Source: Thalassomonas sp. RHCl1 (GTDB lineage Bacteria; Pseudomonadota; Gammaproteobacteria; Enterobacterales; Alteromonadaceae). From it: a stretch of DNA of 64,000 bases. The notes beneath the pieces are model-generated. The model did not search any database and was not told where the DNA came from. It saw only the letters and a program-made list of their open reading frames with translations. Below are positions 1 through 9,218 of this stretch, in pieces. Location of the stretch: positions 744,001 to 808,000 of the forward strand of contig NZ_CANDNZ010000002.1 of NCBI RefSeq assembly GCF_947387555.1, written 5' to 3'. The stretch's first letter is position 1. The number at the start of each line of letters is the position of its first letter. The position numbers and the translations under genes are program-made.

Positions 1-18
1 TAAAGTGGGTTTAACAGT

Positions 19-3000
19 ATGACAGAGAGCCGGCAACCTTTAGACTTGATGGCAATAGTGCCCGAGCGGCGGCAAACACGGCCTTTGGCAATTAAAATCG
101 AACTGGGTAACAGCGACAGCGACCTTAATGATGACTATCTGCGGGTATCTTCCTTTCAGGGGCAGGAGAGTGTCTCCGGCCTGTACCAGTTTAATCTTGA
201 ACTTAAAGCCAATGAAGACAATCCCGCCAGTGTTGCCAAGATAGATACTTCACAGCAGTTTGCCGGCAGCGCTAAGGAGCAGCTGGCACAAGGCATGGGG
301 GCGGATTTATTGGCAAAGTGGGCCCAGCTGCGCATGGGGCTGCCTTATGATCTGGATCGTTTTACCCATAAGCCGCTCGATGCCGCCCCCAGCTGGGAAG
401 ATGATACCCCGTCGCGATTTTTCAACGGCATAGTGACCTCAATCAGCCATAGCGCTCCCGGGGCCTATCAGTTAACGATACAATCACCGCTTTATCCGCT
501 GACCTTACGTAACCGGTACTTTATTTACAAGGATATGTCGATAGAGGAAGTGGTAAATGCCTTATTGGTACCGGAAACCCTGAATTATCACAGCCATCTG
601 TCGCTGAAATTTAAACTCAGCGGCCAAACCATCACCCGGCGCCAGGACTGGCTGCAGGCAGGGGAGTCAGACTTTGCTTTTCTGCAGCGGGTGCTGGCCA
701 AGGCCACCATACATTTTTATTTCATTCATGATCATAATCAGCTGACCCTAGTGTTTTCCAACCAAACCACCAGCTTGCAGGAAGTCGCCATTCCCGGGGC
801 CGCAAACGGACAAGTCGGGCTGCGTTATAGTTACACCGACATTAAAACCCTGGGACTGCAGCAAGATGATCTTTTCACGGAACTTAAATATGAAGTAAAA
901 ATGGTGCAGCAAACGGTGCGTACCGTGCTGACGCGGCAGCAATCGGTATGGGAAACCAACCAGGTGGCCAAGTACACCAGTTATGATGATACTAACGATC
1001 CCGGTAGCACCAGTGTCGATTATCTCAGGCACCGCTGTTATGCCTACGGGGTAGACGATGATGAAGTGCAGGGACAGGAGCAGAGGGTTTGCCAGCAACT
1101 GGCCACGGAAGAAGGCACCTTAAGCGGCACCGCCACCTCGGCTTTGCTCAGCCCCGGGTATACCTTTACCCTGATACAAGCGGCGGTGAGCGATACCGTA
1201 TCGGCCAGCCGTATGCCGGCCCAATTTAACGGCCGCACGTTTGTTGTCACCAAAATCAGCCATAAAGCCAGCGACAGTGAAAGTTATACCGGCACGGTGG
1301 AAGCCACCGAAGTCAATATCAGCGAAGATGCCAACAAGGATACCCTGATCACGCCTTTTGATATGCAGGGCACCCAGCAGGGCAGTGTGCTGGCCAAAGT
1401 GTTAAAAACCGCGGTGCCCAAAGACTGGCGCTACCGCAATAAAAACAATTTCCAGACAGAAATGTCGTCCGCCACCTTTGATCAGGATGTTGACCGCAGG
1501 ATCGGCTGTATCGTCCAGTTCGCCACTGCCACAGGCGCCGACGATACCCATTGGGTGGCACTTTCTTCGGCTTCGCAAACCGCCCCCGAGGTTAATGCCA
1601 TGGTAATGATAGGGCGCGCGGGCAATGAAAGCGAACTGCCGGAAATTCAGCAGGTGATCTCTTCCCACGGCCAGAAAACCATACAACCGCCGGAGCGGCG
1701 CGCCAACCACTGGACCGCCAATACCTCCTGGGGCAGCAACTATTCCACCAGTTACGGCGACGGTATCAGCATACGTTACGGTAACGAATCTGTAGTGGAT
1801 TTGCCCCAGTCGATTAACATTGTCGAAAGCGCCTATGATAATCCCGGGGTGCTGGCCACCAACTATGGTAACAGCAGTTTTAACAAAGGCAGCTCTTTTG
1901 GCTTTTCCGTCAGCGATAATGATGAAAGCGGTTTGTCCAATGCCAGTGTTTCCGCGGGCTGCAATTTCAGTGAAAGTCACAGCAAGCAAAATTACAATGT
2001 CAGCTTCACCGGGGCCAGCCAGGGCTTTTCCAAAACCAATAAAAGCGTGAATGTTTCTTACCAGGGCACTTTCAGCGATACCATCAATTATGACGAACCC
2101 AGCTTTATCAACGGCAAGATTCCACAGCAGTCGATCATCGATATCTGCGACGCACTGGCGGACGGCTCCACCTATAGCCAGAGCCACCTTACCGGCAAAA
2201 CCATCAGTTTAAGCGGAACCGGTACAGCGCCGCCGACCAGCTATGATGATTCTGCCACCGTTTATTCCCACTCCATTACCGTAGGCAAAGTAATGAATAC
2301 AAATGAACTCACCGGTGATACTATCAGTGAGTCCACCACCACGGGAGATACTACCAGCACGTCAAAGCAAACCGGCAATACAAACAGCAGCAATACCCAG
2401 ATAGGCAACAGCGAAAGCTCCAACACCCATATCGGCAACAGCGACTCCACCAGCAAACAAATCGGTAGTACCACAAGCAACAGTTTGTTTATCGGCACCA
2501 AGGATGAGGTGCAAACCAATATCAGCGCCACCAACTCATTAGTGACCAATATTTCTGCCGCCAATACCATAGCCACCAATATATCCGCCACCAACAATAT
2601 CAGCACTACCTTAGGGGTAAGTAATAATATCGAGACCTATATAGGTGCAAAAAACAATATCAGCACCAGTATTGCCGCCAGTAATACCATCAGTACCAAT
2701 ATTGCTGCCAGCAATACCCTGAGTACTAATATATCCGCCAGTAACCAGGTCGCCACCAATATCGGGGCCAGCAACTCGACCGTGACCAATATCAGTGCCA
2801 GCAACAGTACTTCTACCACCATAGGGGCCACCAATAATACCGAGACCTTTATCGGCGCTAAAAATGTCACCTCCACCAGCCTGGCTGCCACCAACAGCAC
2901 CAATGTCTTTATCGGCGCCACCAATGAAACCTCGTTGAGGCTGGCAGCCAGTAACAGCAGCAGTGTCAATATCGGCGCCTCGATGAGCGATGCAATGAAC

Positions 3001-3237
3001 CTTTCTGCCAGTATTTCCAGCGCTACCACCATGGGGGCCAATATTTCCACGACCACCAGCATGGGGGTTAACGTGAATAATGCCACCAACATGGGAGTGT
3101 CGGTTAATTGTGAAAACAACTTAGGGGTCAAGGCACAAATTAGCGAAGGGCCGGTGGCGGTTGAAACCAAAGAAGAATTAATCGCCAAGTTATCGGGCAC
3201 CACGGCGGAGATCGTAACCATGAGCATGATACTTTGA
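19..3237 (+). CDS. vgrG: Type VI secretion spike protein VgrG with decapeptide-repeat tail
   Basis: Trimeric spike of the type VI secretion system, sitting on the Hcp tube under a PAAR-like tip. The N-terminal part (about residues 25-480) has the gp27-like and gp5 OB-fold pattern of VgrG, including the stretch LLSPGYTFTLI. After a glycine/serine/asparagine-rich middle, about residues 766-1045 form uninterrupted ten-residue repeats of the type GASNSTVTNI, expected to build a long trimeric beta-prism needle. At 1072 residues it is longer than ordinary VgrG (about 650-750). It is the first gene of a + strand cassette followed by DUF2169, pentapeptide, DUF3540 and DUF4150 genes; its TGA overlaps the next start region. 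No separate enzymatic effector domain is recognisable at the C-terminus. Confidence 0.95.
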   Translation: MTESRQPLDLMAIVPERRQTRPLAIKIELGNSDSDLNDDYLRVSSFQGQESVSGLYQFNLELKANEDNPASVAKIDTSQQFAGSAKEQLAQGMGADLLAKWAQLRMGLPYDLDRFTHKPLDAAPSWEDDTPSRFFNGIVTSISHSAPGAYQLTIQSPLYPLTLRNRYFIYKDMSIEEVVNALLVPETLNYHSHLSLKFKLSGQTITRRQDWLQAGESDFAFLQRVLAKATIHFYFIHDHNQLTLVFSNQTTSLQEVAIPGAANGQVGLRYSYTDIKTLGLQQDDLFTELKYEVKMVQQTVRTVLTRQQSVWETNQVAKYTSYDDTNDPGSTSVDYLRHRCYAYGVDDDEVQGQEQRVCQQLATEEGTLSGTATSALLSPGYTFTLIQAAVSDTVSASRMPAQFNGRTFVVTKISHKASDSESYTGTVEATEVNISEDANKDTLITPFDMQGTQQGSVLAKVLKTAVPKDWRYRNKNNFQTEMSSATFDQDVDRRIGCIVQFATATGADDTHWVALSSASQTAPEVNAMVMIGRAGNESELPEIQQVISSHGQKTIQPPERRANHWTANTSWGSNYSTSYGDGISIRYGNESVVDLPQSINIVESAYDNPGVLATNYGNSSFNKGSSFGFSVSDNDESGLSNASVSAGCNFSESHSKQNYNVSFTGASQGFSKTNKSVNVSYQGTFSDTINYDEPSFINGKIPQQSIIDICDALADGSTYSQSHLTGKTISLSGTGTAPPTSYDDSATVYSHSITVGKVMNTNELTGDTISESTTTGDTTSTSKQTGNTNSSNTQIGNSESSNTHIGNSDSTSKQIGSTTSNSLFIGTKDEVQTNISATNSLVTNISAANTIATNISATNNISTTLGVSNNIETYIGAKNNISTSIAASNTISTNIAASNTLSTNISASNQVATNIGASNSTVTNISASNSTSTTIGATNNTETFIGAKNVTSTSLAATNSTNVFIGATNETSLRLAASNSSSVNIGASMSDAMNLSASISSATTMGANISTTTSMGVNVNNATNMGVSVNCENNLGVKAQISEGPVAVETKEELIAKLSGTTAEIVTMSMIL
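2314..3144 (+). repeat. 30-bp coding repeat array (about 27 decapeptides) in vgrG
   Basis: About 27 consecutive ten-residue units with an aliphatic residue or Met closing most units and G, S or A opening the next, e.g. SATNSLVTNI and GATNNTETFI. The DNA repeats are diverged, so this is an old array kept by protein structure. Asn, Thr and Ser dominate. The early units (before about 2500) begin with Gly-Asn or Gly-Asp, the last five carry Met at the closing position. Confidence 0.85.
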
Positions 3238-3239
3238 TC

Positions 3240-5891
3240 ATGCAGATTATTAAGCCCGCCAAGCTGAGCCTGATCAGTAAAACCTACGGTTTTCATGGCA
3301 ACCGCTTTGCCATCGGCGCCATATGCTTCTTTCGCCTGGGCGGCCAAAAAGCAAAAGCGGAGCTGTTAACGGAAAACAGCCAATGGCCGCTGATCAGCGC
3401 ATACCTGAACAACAGCATATTGGACATGGGGTTTGCCAAGCCTCATGGCGAGTTTTTGATCGCCGGCAGCGCCTGTGCGCCAAACCGGCAACCGGTGACA
3501 AAAATGAAGGTATCCGCCGGTATCGGCAAGGTGAAAAAGCGCCTTAAAGTCATAGGCAACAGACACTGGGACGGGGGACTGTTAAGTCCGGCAAGTTATC
3601 CGGCCCCTTTTAAGCAAATGCCGTTAAGCTATCAAAATGCCTATGGCGGTGAAGCCTTTGCTGAAAATCCGCTCGGTAAAGGGGTGATCGACAAAAAAAG
3701 CAAAGATGCCAAAAGCGGTTATTATCAGCTGGCCAACCTTTATCATCACAAAGAAAGTACCGGTGCCGACAGGCAAAAGCGCAGGGTTGCCGGTTTTGGC
3801 CCTTTGGATATTTGCTGGCCGCAAAGGGCCAAATACCAGGGCACTTATGATCAGCAATGGTTGAAAGCGGTTCATCCCGGTTTTCCAAACGATACCCGGG
3901 CGCAATTATTTAATGCCGCGCCCGAGGACCAGCAAATAAAAGGCTTTTTTAATCCCGGCGAGAGTTATCGTCTTGAAGGCATGCATGCCGATTTTCCCGT
4001 GATTGAAGGTTTGTTGCCTGACATTAACGTACGGGCTTTTATCAGCCAGTTGCAAGGGAGCGATGAACACTTTAAAGAGCTTAACACCGTCATTGATACT
4101 GTATGGTTCTTTCCCGAGCTGTTACTCGGGGTAGCCATTTACCGTGGCATCGCTCAAGTTAATGACTCAGACGGCCTGGATGTGAAAAAGCTGTTGCTTG
4201 GCTGTGATGGCGCACAGGATCCTCCCAGGGAGGTCGATTATTTTCAGCAGGTGATGGCATTAAAAGCCGATAGCAAAAGTGCACTTGCCCATATCTTTAA
4301 CGAATCGCAGCTGATGCCGGCAAAAACCAAAGCACAACAGGCACAAGAGGCCGAGCTTTATGCCAAGGCGAAAATAGAGCAGCAACAAAGAATCGAACAG
4401 ATGCAGGCATTACAGCTGAAAAAACTGCAATCATCACATCCGGATACGGCTATCCCTGAAACTAAAGCCGAGCCGCAGCCCGTTGAAGATGAACCGGATC
4501 CCATTCCGCAAGAACTCTTGGCCAAAGGAGATATCGACTTATCTTCTTATCTCAAATTTACCGATAGCTTGCAGGCAAAAGCCAGAGCCGATATGGAGAA
4601 AAAACTGGCTGAGGCACAGCAGCTAAAGCAGCAACATACCAAGGCAGCGCCAAAAGCCAGCGAATCGGTAGAAAGTATGCAGGCCAGGGTGAACAATGTG
4701 GTTTATGTGCTCGCCACCGACTTAGCCGAAAAAGCAGCCAAAGATAAAAGTCAGCAGAAAAAGCCCCAATGGGCGGGATTGTTGCCTTGCGATTTGCCGC
4801 AATCAGATCATATCAAGCAAGCCGCCAATATAGCCTCGGGCAGCGACAGGCAAACCCGGCAAAATTCACCACAAGTGACGGTTTTCCCCAACCCTTTGCC
4901 TTCGCAGGGGCCAATAAAAATGCGCCGCTGGGTAATGGAACTGTTGCAGTCAGGGACTTCGCTGGCAGGCAGGGATCTCGCCGGAGCCGATTTATCGGGT
5001 CTCGATTTCAGCGGTCAGGATATGCGGGATGTCATGCTGGAGCAGGCGGATTTAACCGGCTGTAATTTTACCGCCTGCCGATTGGACGGCGCGGTTTTCA
5101 CCCAAGCCATTTTAGACAAGGCAATATTTACCGGCTGCTCCTTATTTAAGGCCAACCTGGCATCGGCAAAAGGAAAGCAAGTAGGTTTTAACAAGGCCGA
5201 TTTAACCCAGGCGAACCTTATGCAAACCTCCCTAAAACATTGTGACTTTAGTGATGCCAGTTTAAACCAGGTGCTGGCAACCGAAGTAGACCTAAGTTAT
5301 AGCCTGTTGCATAGGGTGGGTTGTGAAAAAGGGCATTTTGTCCAGGCTAAACTGGCGGGTAGCGACTGGTTGCAGGCGGACATTAAAAACTGCATTTTTT
5401 TACAGCCGGTGATGGACAACAGCAACTGGCAACAGGCGACATTAACCAAAACCCTGATGGTTGAAGGCAGCGCACAAGGCATCAATTGCTGCGGGGTGCA
5501 TGCCGAAAAAGTCCAGTTCAGCAGCGTGGCACAGTTCTCTCGGGCAGATATTTCCGGGGGCAAATGGCTAAGCTGTGGTTTTCGCGGCCTGAATTTAAGT
5601 TTGTCGGACTTTCGCGGCTCGGTATTTAAAAACTGTGACTTTGGCGAAGCAGATCTCAGCGGCAGCCTGTTTAATGAGGTCTTGCTGGACAACTGCATCA
5701 TGAGCCAGGCCAGGTTTGATAAAAGCGATTGCCGGGGCATATTGATCAATGAAACGGCATTGCGCAAGTGCCTGTTTAACCAGGTGGATTTACGCCAGGG
5801 GGAAATCGTCAATGCCGACCTCACCGAAGCTGAGTTTAGCCATTGTCAGACCCGGGACTTTAAACAAAGGCCCATGCCTTCAATAAAATAA
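3240..5891 (+). CDS. DUF2169 protein fused to pentapeptide repeats, T6SS accessory
   Basis: The N-terminal third (about residues 1-300, opening MQIIKPAKLSL) matches the DUF2169 family, which accompanies VgrG/PAAR genes and is thought to act in loading or assembling the spike. A charged, Gln/Lys/Ala-rich region (about 350-500) looks like a coiled-coil linker. Residues about 560-870 are pentapeptide repeats (A-D/N-L-x-x; e.g. ADLTGCNFTACRLDGAVF), which fold into a right-handed square beta-helix. ATG at 3240 is preferred over the TTG at 3234; no clear ribosome binding site is visible, suggesting coupling to vgrG, whose TGA lies at 3235-3237. The fusion of both modules in 883 residues is the notable point. 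Function as chaperone or adaptor is family inference. Confidence 0.85.
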   Translation: MQIIKPAKLSLISKTYGFHGNRFAIGAICFFRLGGQKAKAELLTENSQWPLISAYLNNSILDMGFAKPHGEFLIAGSACAPNRQPVTKMKVSAGIGKVKKRLKVIGNRHWDGGLLSPASYPAPFKQMPLSYQNAYGGEAFAENPLGKGVIDKKSKDAKSGYYQLANLYHHKESTGADRQKRRVAGFGPLDICWPQRAKYQGTYDQQWLKAVHPGFPNDTRAQLFNAAPEDQQIKGFFNPGESYRLEGMHADFPVIEGLLPDINVRAFISQLQGSDEHFKELNTVIDTVWFFPELLLGVAIYRGIAQVNDSDGLDVKKLLLGCDGAQDPPREVDYFQQVMALKADSKSALAHIFNESQLMPAKTKAQQAQEAELYAKAKIEQQQRIEQMQALQLKKLQSSHPDTAIPETKAEPQPVEDEPDPIPQELLAKGDIDLSSYLKFTDSLQAKARADMEKKLAEAQQLKQQHTKAAPKASESVESMQARVNNVVYVLATDLAEKAAKDKSQQKKPQWAGLLPCDLPQSDHIKQAANIASGSDRQTRQNSPQVTVFPNPLPSQGPIKMRRWVMELLQSGTSLAGRDLAGADLSGLDFSGQDMRDVMLEQADLTGCNFTACRLDGAVFTQAILDKAIFTGCSLFKANLASAKGKQVGFNKADLTQANLMQTSLKHCDFSDASLNQVLATEVDLSYSLLHRVGCEKGHFVQAKLAGSDWLQADIKNCIFLQPVMDNSNWQQATLTKTLMVEGSAQGINCCGVHAEKVQFSSVAQFSRADISGGKWLSCGFRGLNLSLSDFRGSVFKNCDFGEADLSGSLFNEVLLDNCIMSQARFDKSDCRGILINETALRKCLFNQVDLRQGEIVNADLTEAEFSHCQTRDFKQRPMPSIK

Positions 5892-5955
5892 GCTTGGATA
5901 AAATAGCCTGCTATAAGGCAGATTTTATATGTAGGCAGACCCTTAAGGAGAGTAA

Positions 5956-7023
5956 ATGAGCACATTAGACACTATCCGGGAAAAGTTGGCCAGCTGTCAG
6001 CCGGTGATGGGACTGGATTTATCCGGTGAGGTTTTACAGCAACAGGACTTAACCGGGGCGATCTTTATTAACTGTAACTTTACCGGCGTTAGCCTGGAAT
6101 CGTGCCAGCTAAGCAGGGCTGTTTTTACCCAGTGCAACTTTAGCCAGGCCAAGGTGGCAGACTGTTGCCTCAACCAGGCCAACTTTATCCAGTGCGATTT
6201 TAAAGAGGCCCTCTGGCAAAGCCACTGTGAGATGGCGATGTTGAGCGAGTGCGACTTTAGCGGCGGCAGCTGGCAGGAAATCAAGGTACAGTCCAGCACC
6301 TTAAATCAATGCAATTTTGCCGGGGTTAAATTCAACCAGTGCCAGTTCCATACTGCAACCCTGACGGATATCGAAGTGACCAAGGCCAGCTACAGCGGCT
6401 GCATTTTTACCAATATTGTCTGGAACAATACCGATTTTAAAACCATCTCGTTGAAACAATGCGCCTTTACCCAGGCCTTACTATTAGGCTGCGATCTCAG
6501 CGGTCAGGATCTGACGGCGACGGTTTTTAAACAATGCACCTGCAACGACAGCTTGCTGGTGGGCACTAAACTGGCCAAAGCGGACTTGCAATCGTCCAAC
6601 TTCTCAAAGTGCGTATTAACCGGCACCGACTTTAGCGGCGCCTTGCTGAGCCAGGCACTGTTTATCGAAAGTAAAATTACCGCCTGTATCTTTGAGCAGG
6701 CGGATTTATCCAGCGCCAATTTCCAGCAGGCGGAGATAAAGGACAGCAACTTTGCCGCTTGCCCGCTGGCCATGGCCTGGTTCAAGGGCATCAAAGGCAC
6801 CGGACTGGATTTTAGCCAGTGCGATTTAAGCTATGCCAATTTCAGTTATGCCCAGTTAAGCAGGTGTAATTTCAACAAGAGTAGCTTTTTACGCACCAAC
6901 TTCCATGCGGTTAAACAAACCGATTGCAGCTATAAAGGCGCAGACAAAAGCCAGTTGCTGACCACAGATGAAGAGCAACAAGCCATGGACGAAAAACTGA
7001 TTGAATCCGGAGTGACCCCATGA
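5956..7023 (+). CDS. Pentapeptide-repeat protein, T6SS cassette
   Basis: Almost the whole 355-residue protein is pentapeptide repeats (units such as CNFTG, CNFSQ, CDFKE, ADLSS), unusually rich in Cys at the first position of units. It should form a long right-handed beta-helix. There is no signal peptide. An AAGGAG ribosome binding site precedes the ATG. The stop overlaps the next ATG in an ATGA. Its position between the DUF2169 and DUF3540 genes links it to the spike cassette; whether it is structural, an effector or a protective protein cannot be told. Confidence 0.85.
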   Translation: MSTLDTIREKLASCQPVMGLDLSGEVLQQQDLTGAIFINCNFTGVSLESCQLSRAVFTQCNFSQAKVADCCLNQANFIQCDFKEALWQSHCEMAMLSECDFSGGSWQEIKVQSSTLNQCNFAGVKFNQCQFHTATLTDIEVTKASYSGCIFTNIVWNNTDFKTISLKQCAFTQALLLGCDLSGQDLTATVFKQCTCNDSLLVGTKLAKADLQSSNFSKCVLTGTDFSGALLSQALFIESKITACIFEQADLSSANFQQAEIKDSNFAACPLAMAWFKGIKGTGLDFSQCDLSYANFSYAQLSRCNFNKSSFLRTNFHAVKQTDCSYKGADKSQLLTTDEEQQAMDEKLIESGVTP

Positions 7024-7544
7024 ATGCAAAACTAAGTTTTAGTGCCAATATCCAGCCTCAGTTAAGCACGGTTTTTACCGGGGAAGTTACCGGTTATGAT
7101 GCCAAACGGCAATGCTGGCAGCTGGACCGGCAATTTGATGCAAGCTGCGCCGTGAGTTTACTGGTAAAGCCCGAGGTCGGCGATAAGGTGTGTTTTATTG
7201 AAGTTGACGGCCATTATTACCTGGTGCAGTTACTGGTTCGAAGCCGTGAACACCAGGAGTTAGTGCTGGAGTCGGACAAAAAAGTGCATTGGGTCGCACC
7301 GGCATTGCGTTTTACCGCCTTTGAAAAGCTTGAACTGATCTCACTGAACAAACTGGCACTGACCGGGAAAGATTATCTGATGTCGGCGGCAAGTTCCATG
7401 GTGTTACATGCCGAGCATATGATCCAGCAGCTGGGACATTTATCCCTGACAGCCAGGGGCTTGTTGAAACAAAGCGCCAAGCACCAGGTGATCACCGCAG
7501 AAAAAGATGTCCGCATCGATGGCGAACGTATCAATATGGGCTGA
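7020..7544 (+). CDS. DUF3540 domain protein, T6SS-associated
   Basis: A 174-residue protein with an OB-like N-terminal half (GEVTGYDAKRQCWQLDRQF) and a C-terminal stretch of short beta repeats ending in VRIDGERINMG, matching the DUF3540 family that recurs beside DUF2169 and DUF4150 genes in type VI clusters. It starts inside the stop of the preceding gene (ATGA overlap), so translation is coupled. It resembles a small VgrG-like or phage baseplate-like beta protein. Exact role unknown. Confidence 0.8.
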   Translation: MNAKLSFSANIQPQLSTVFTGEVTGYDAKRQCWQLDRQFDASCAVSLLVKPEVGDKVCFIEVDGHYYLVQLLVRSREHQELVLESDKKVHWVAPALRFTAFEKLELISLNKLALTGKDYLMSAASSMVLHAEHMIQQLGHLSLTARGLLKQSAKHQVITAEKDVRIDGERINMG

Positions 7545-7573
7545 GCCGTGTTCATCAATAAAAGGAGCTAGTT

Positions 7574-7972
7574 ATGTTTGCCAATACCCAAATGACCGCC
7601 ATTAACCTGGGTTTTCCCGATGTCTGTAAAACCATCGTCGGTCCGGCGGTAGTGCCGATCCCGTATCCCAATATCGCCACCACCTCAACCGCCATTCCCA
7701 ATATTTTCAATCTGTTTACCATGGCGATGCCGGATCATAACCTGATGACAACTGTGCCTTTGTCCAACGGCGATGAAGCGGGTGTCGCCATGGGGGTGGT
7801 ATCGAGTATGATCATCGGTCCGGTGCGCCATATGTTCGGCAGTGTAAAGGTATTTAAGTCGGTGATGCCGGCCACCAAGATGTTGTCTCCGACAGGACAA
7901 AACGGCATGGCACTTAATGTGCCGGGCATGACGTTAAGCCCGTGCCAGGTAAAAGTGATGATTTTGTCCTGA
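7574..7972 (+). CDS. DUF4150 PAAR-like spike tip protein
   Basis: 132 residues with the family pattern FPDVCKTIVGPAVVPIPYPN near the N-terminus and repeated Ser/Thr-Pro-Gly turns; DUF4150 proteins are PAAR-like cones that cap VgrG. A strong AAAGGAG site precedes the ATG. It has no C-terminal effector extension, so toxins loaded by this cassette would have to be carried separately. It is the last + strand gene of the cassette; the next gene faces it, 16 bp away. Confidence 0.85.
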   Translation: MFANTQMTAINLGFPDVCKTIVGPAVVPIPYPNIATTSTAIPNIFNLFTMAMPDHNLMTTVPLSNGDEAGVAMGVVSSMIIGPVRHMFGSVKVFKSVMPATKMLSPTGQNGMALNVPGMTLSPCQVKVMILS

Positions 7973-7988
7973 TTGTTAAGTGAAAGTT

Positions 7989-8522
7989 TTATTTAAAGGC
8001 GCTGAATTGCCCGGACTTATCCAGATGTTTACTTTCTCTGTGTCCGCTGCGCTGATCGTTTGTTTGTGCCAGGTGATTGGCGGAGACTTGAAACGGCACC
8101 TGGGTAAAAACCTTCTTATTGATTGCTCCTTGGCCCAGTTCGGTTCTTAATTTGGTGCCCGGTTTGGCATCGCCGCGACCCACCGCCTGAATATAATCCA
8201 GGCCCGAGCCTAAACCGTTAAAGTAGTCCTGGCTGGCGCTGTTTAACTTATGATAGAGGCCTGAACCGGCCCTGGTGGGTAAAAAACCGTCTACCGCGGG
8301 CTTTTCCGGGCGGCGCAGTGAGGTACTGGGCAGGTTCATTTCATTAAGGGTGCGGATTTGCAATTCGGTGGGGGTGACGCCGTTACGGGCAAAAATATCG
8401 TTTTTAGCCGCCAGGTTATCGCCGTAGGCATTACCCAGTTTAAAACTGGTAGCAGAATTGCCTTTATCCCGGACAATGCGCACCATCTGGTGATAATCAC
8501 GTAATATCGGCTGGTAGTTCAT
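7989..8522 (-). CDS. Unknown protein convergent with the T6SS cassette
   Basis: I do not recognise this 177-residue protein. The open frame extends farther upstream, but the ATG at 8522 (MNYQPILRDY) has a GGAG site eight bases away, while the upstream Arg/Lys-rich extension overlaps the preceding gene. The protein is polar, without signal peptide or membrane segment, basic toward its C-terminus (SGHRESKHLDKSGQFSAFK). Its adjacency to a PAAR-like gene makes a secreted cargo or cargo partner possible, but no toxin motif is visible. Confidence 0.6.
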   Translation of the reverse strand: MNYQPILRDYHQMVRIVRDKGNSATSFKLGNAYGDNLAAKNDIFARNGVTPTELQIRTLNEMNLPSTSLRRPEKPAVDGFLPTRAGSGLYHKLNSASQDYFNGLGSGLDYIQAVGRGDAKPGTKLRTELGQGAINKKVFTQVPFQVSANHLAQTNDQRSGHRESKHLDKSGQFSAFK

Positions 8523-8580
8523 AAGCCCGGCTCCCTGTACTTGGCTATAACACGTTGGCAAGTAAACTTTTGGACCCGGT

Positions 8581-9063
8581 TTATGGCGCCGCGGGCGTTT
8601 TTGCCTCGGCTGCTTTGCCATCACCTTTTTTATTGTCAGAAAAGGGCCACCTGATCAGTGTAGTTGAAATTCCATGTTTTTCTTCCAGCTGCCGGCTTTG
8701 AAGGTTTGCCTGCATCTGGTTGGAGTAGGGGCCAAGGATAAGCAAATACCAGTAACGCTGCTGATCGCTCACCTTGATGATATCCGGGGTTTGCGCTAAA
8801 GCGTATTTTTGTCCCTGACCAACGGCTTGCGCTAACTGGCTAAAAAGCCCCAGACGCAAGCCAAAGTCTGCTGTATCCTGCTCCGGGGGATTGAGCAAAG
8901 TAGCGGACATCTGCAAAGGTTTTTTTAATGAATCCTGGTTAATCAGGTAGCCAATATGTTTATCGACGCCTGTGCTGCCAGGTTGAAACTGGGGCAGGTA
9001 AAGGGTAAGTCCGGTTCCGGTGGCGAGTAAAATCACAAACAAGGCGGTGATATTTTTTATCAT
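8581..9063 (-). CDS. Membrane-anchored SPOR-like protein
   Basis: 160 residues: an N-terminal membrane segment (about residues 5-24), then a periplasmic domain whose pattern (YWYLLILGPYSNQMQANLQS) resembles SPOR domains, which bind denuded peptidoglycan glycan strands. The tail is Lys/Ala/Pro-rich. It lies 58 bp upstream of the unknown gene on the same strand and probably shares its transcript. Weak ribosome binding site. SPOR assignment is by pattern only. Confidence 0.6.
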   Translation of the reverse strand: MIKNITALFVILLATGTGLTLYLPQFQPGSTGVDKHIGYLINQDSLKKPLQMSATLLNPPEQDTADFGLRLGLFSQLAQAVGQGQKYALAQTPDIIKVSDQQRYWYLLILGPYSNQMQANLQSRQLEEKHGISTTLIRWPFSDNKKGDGKAAEAKTPAAP

Positions 9064-9218
9064 TATGGTGTTAGCACTAAAGTCCGTTTAGCCCTAATTT
9101 TATACCATATCAGGAGATTACTCGAAAATGGTCATATAATTCACTGCTGTTGCCGCTTTCCCGGTGATAAACTCAAAGACAAAGTTCAACTAAAATATAA
9201 ATAAGCACAGGAGCTGAG

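Noticed and set aside
1402-2187. 261-codon minus-strand frame inside vgrG
   Set aside because: Antisense shadow of vgrG with no ribosome binding site or family resemblance.
2637-3347. Long minus-strand frame opposite the VgrG repeats
   Set aside because: Shadow frame produced by the repetitive Asn/Thr/Ser codons of vgrG; no start signal.
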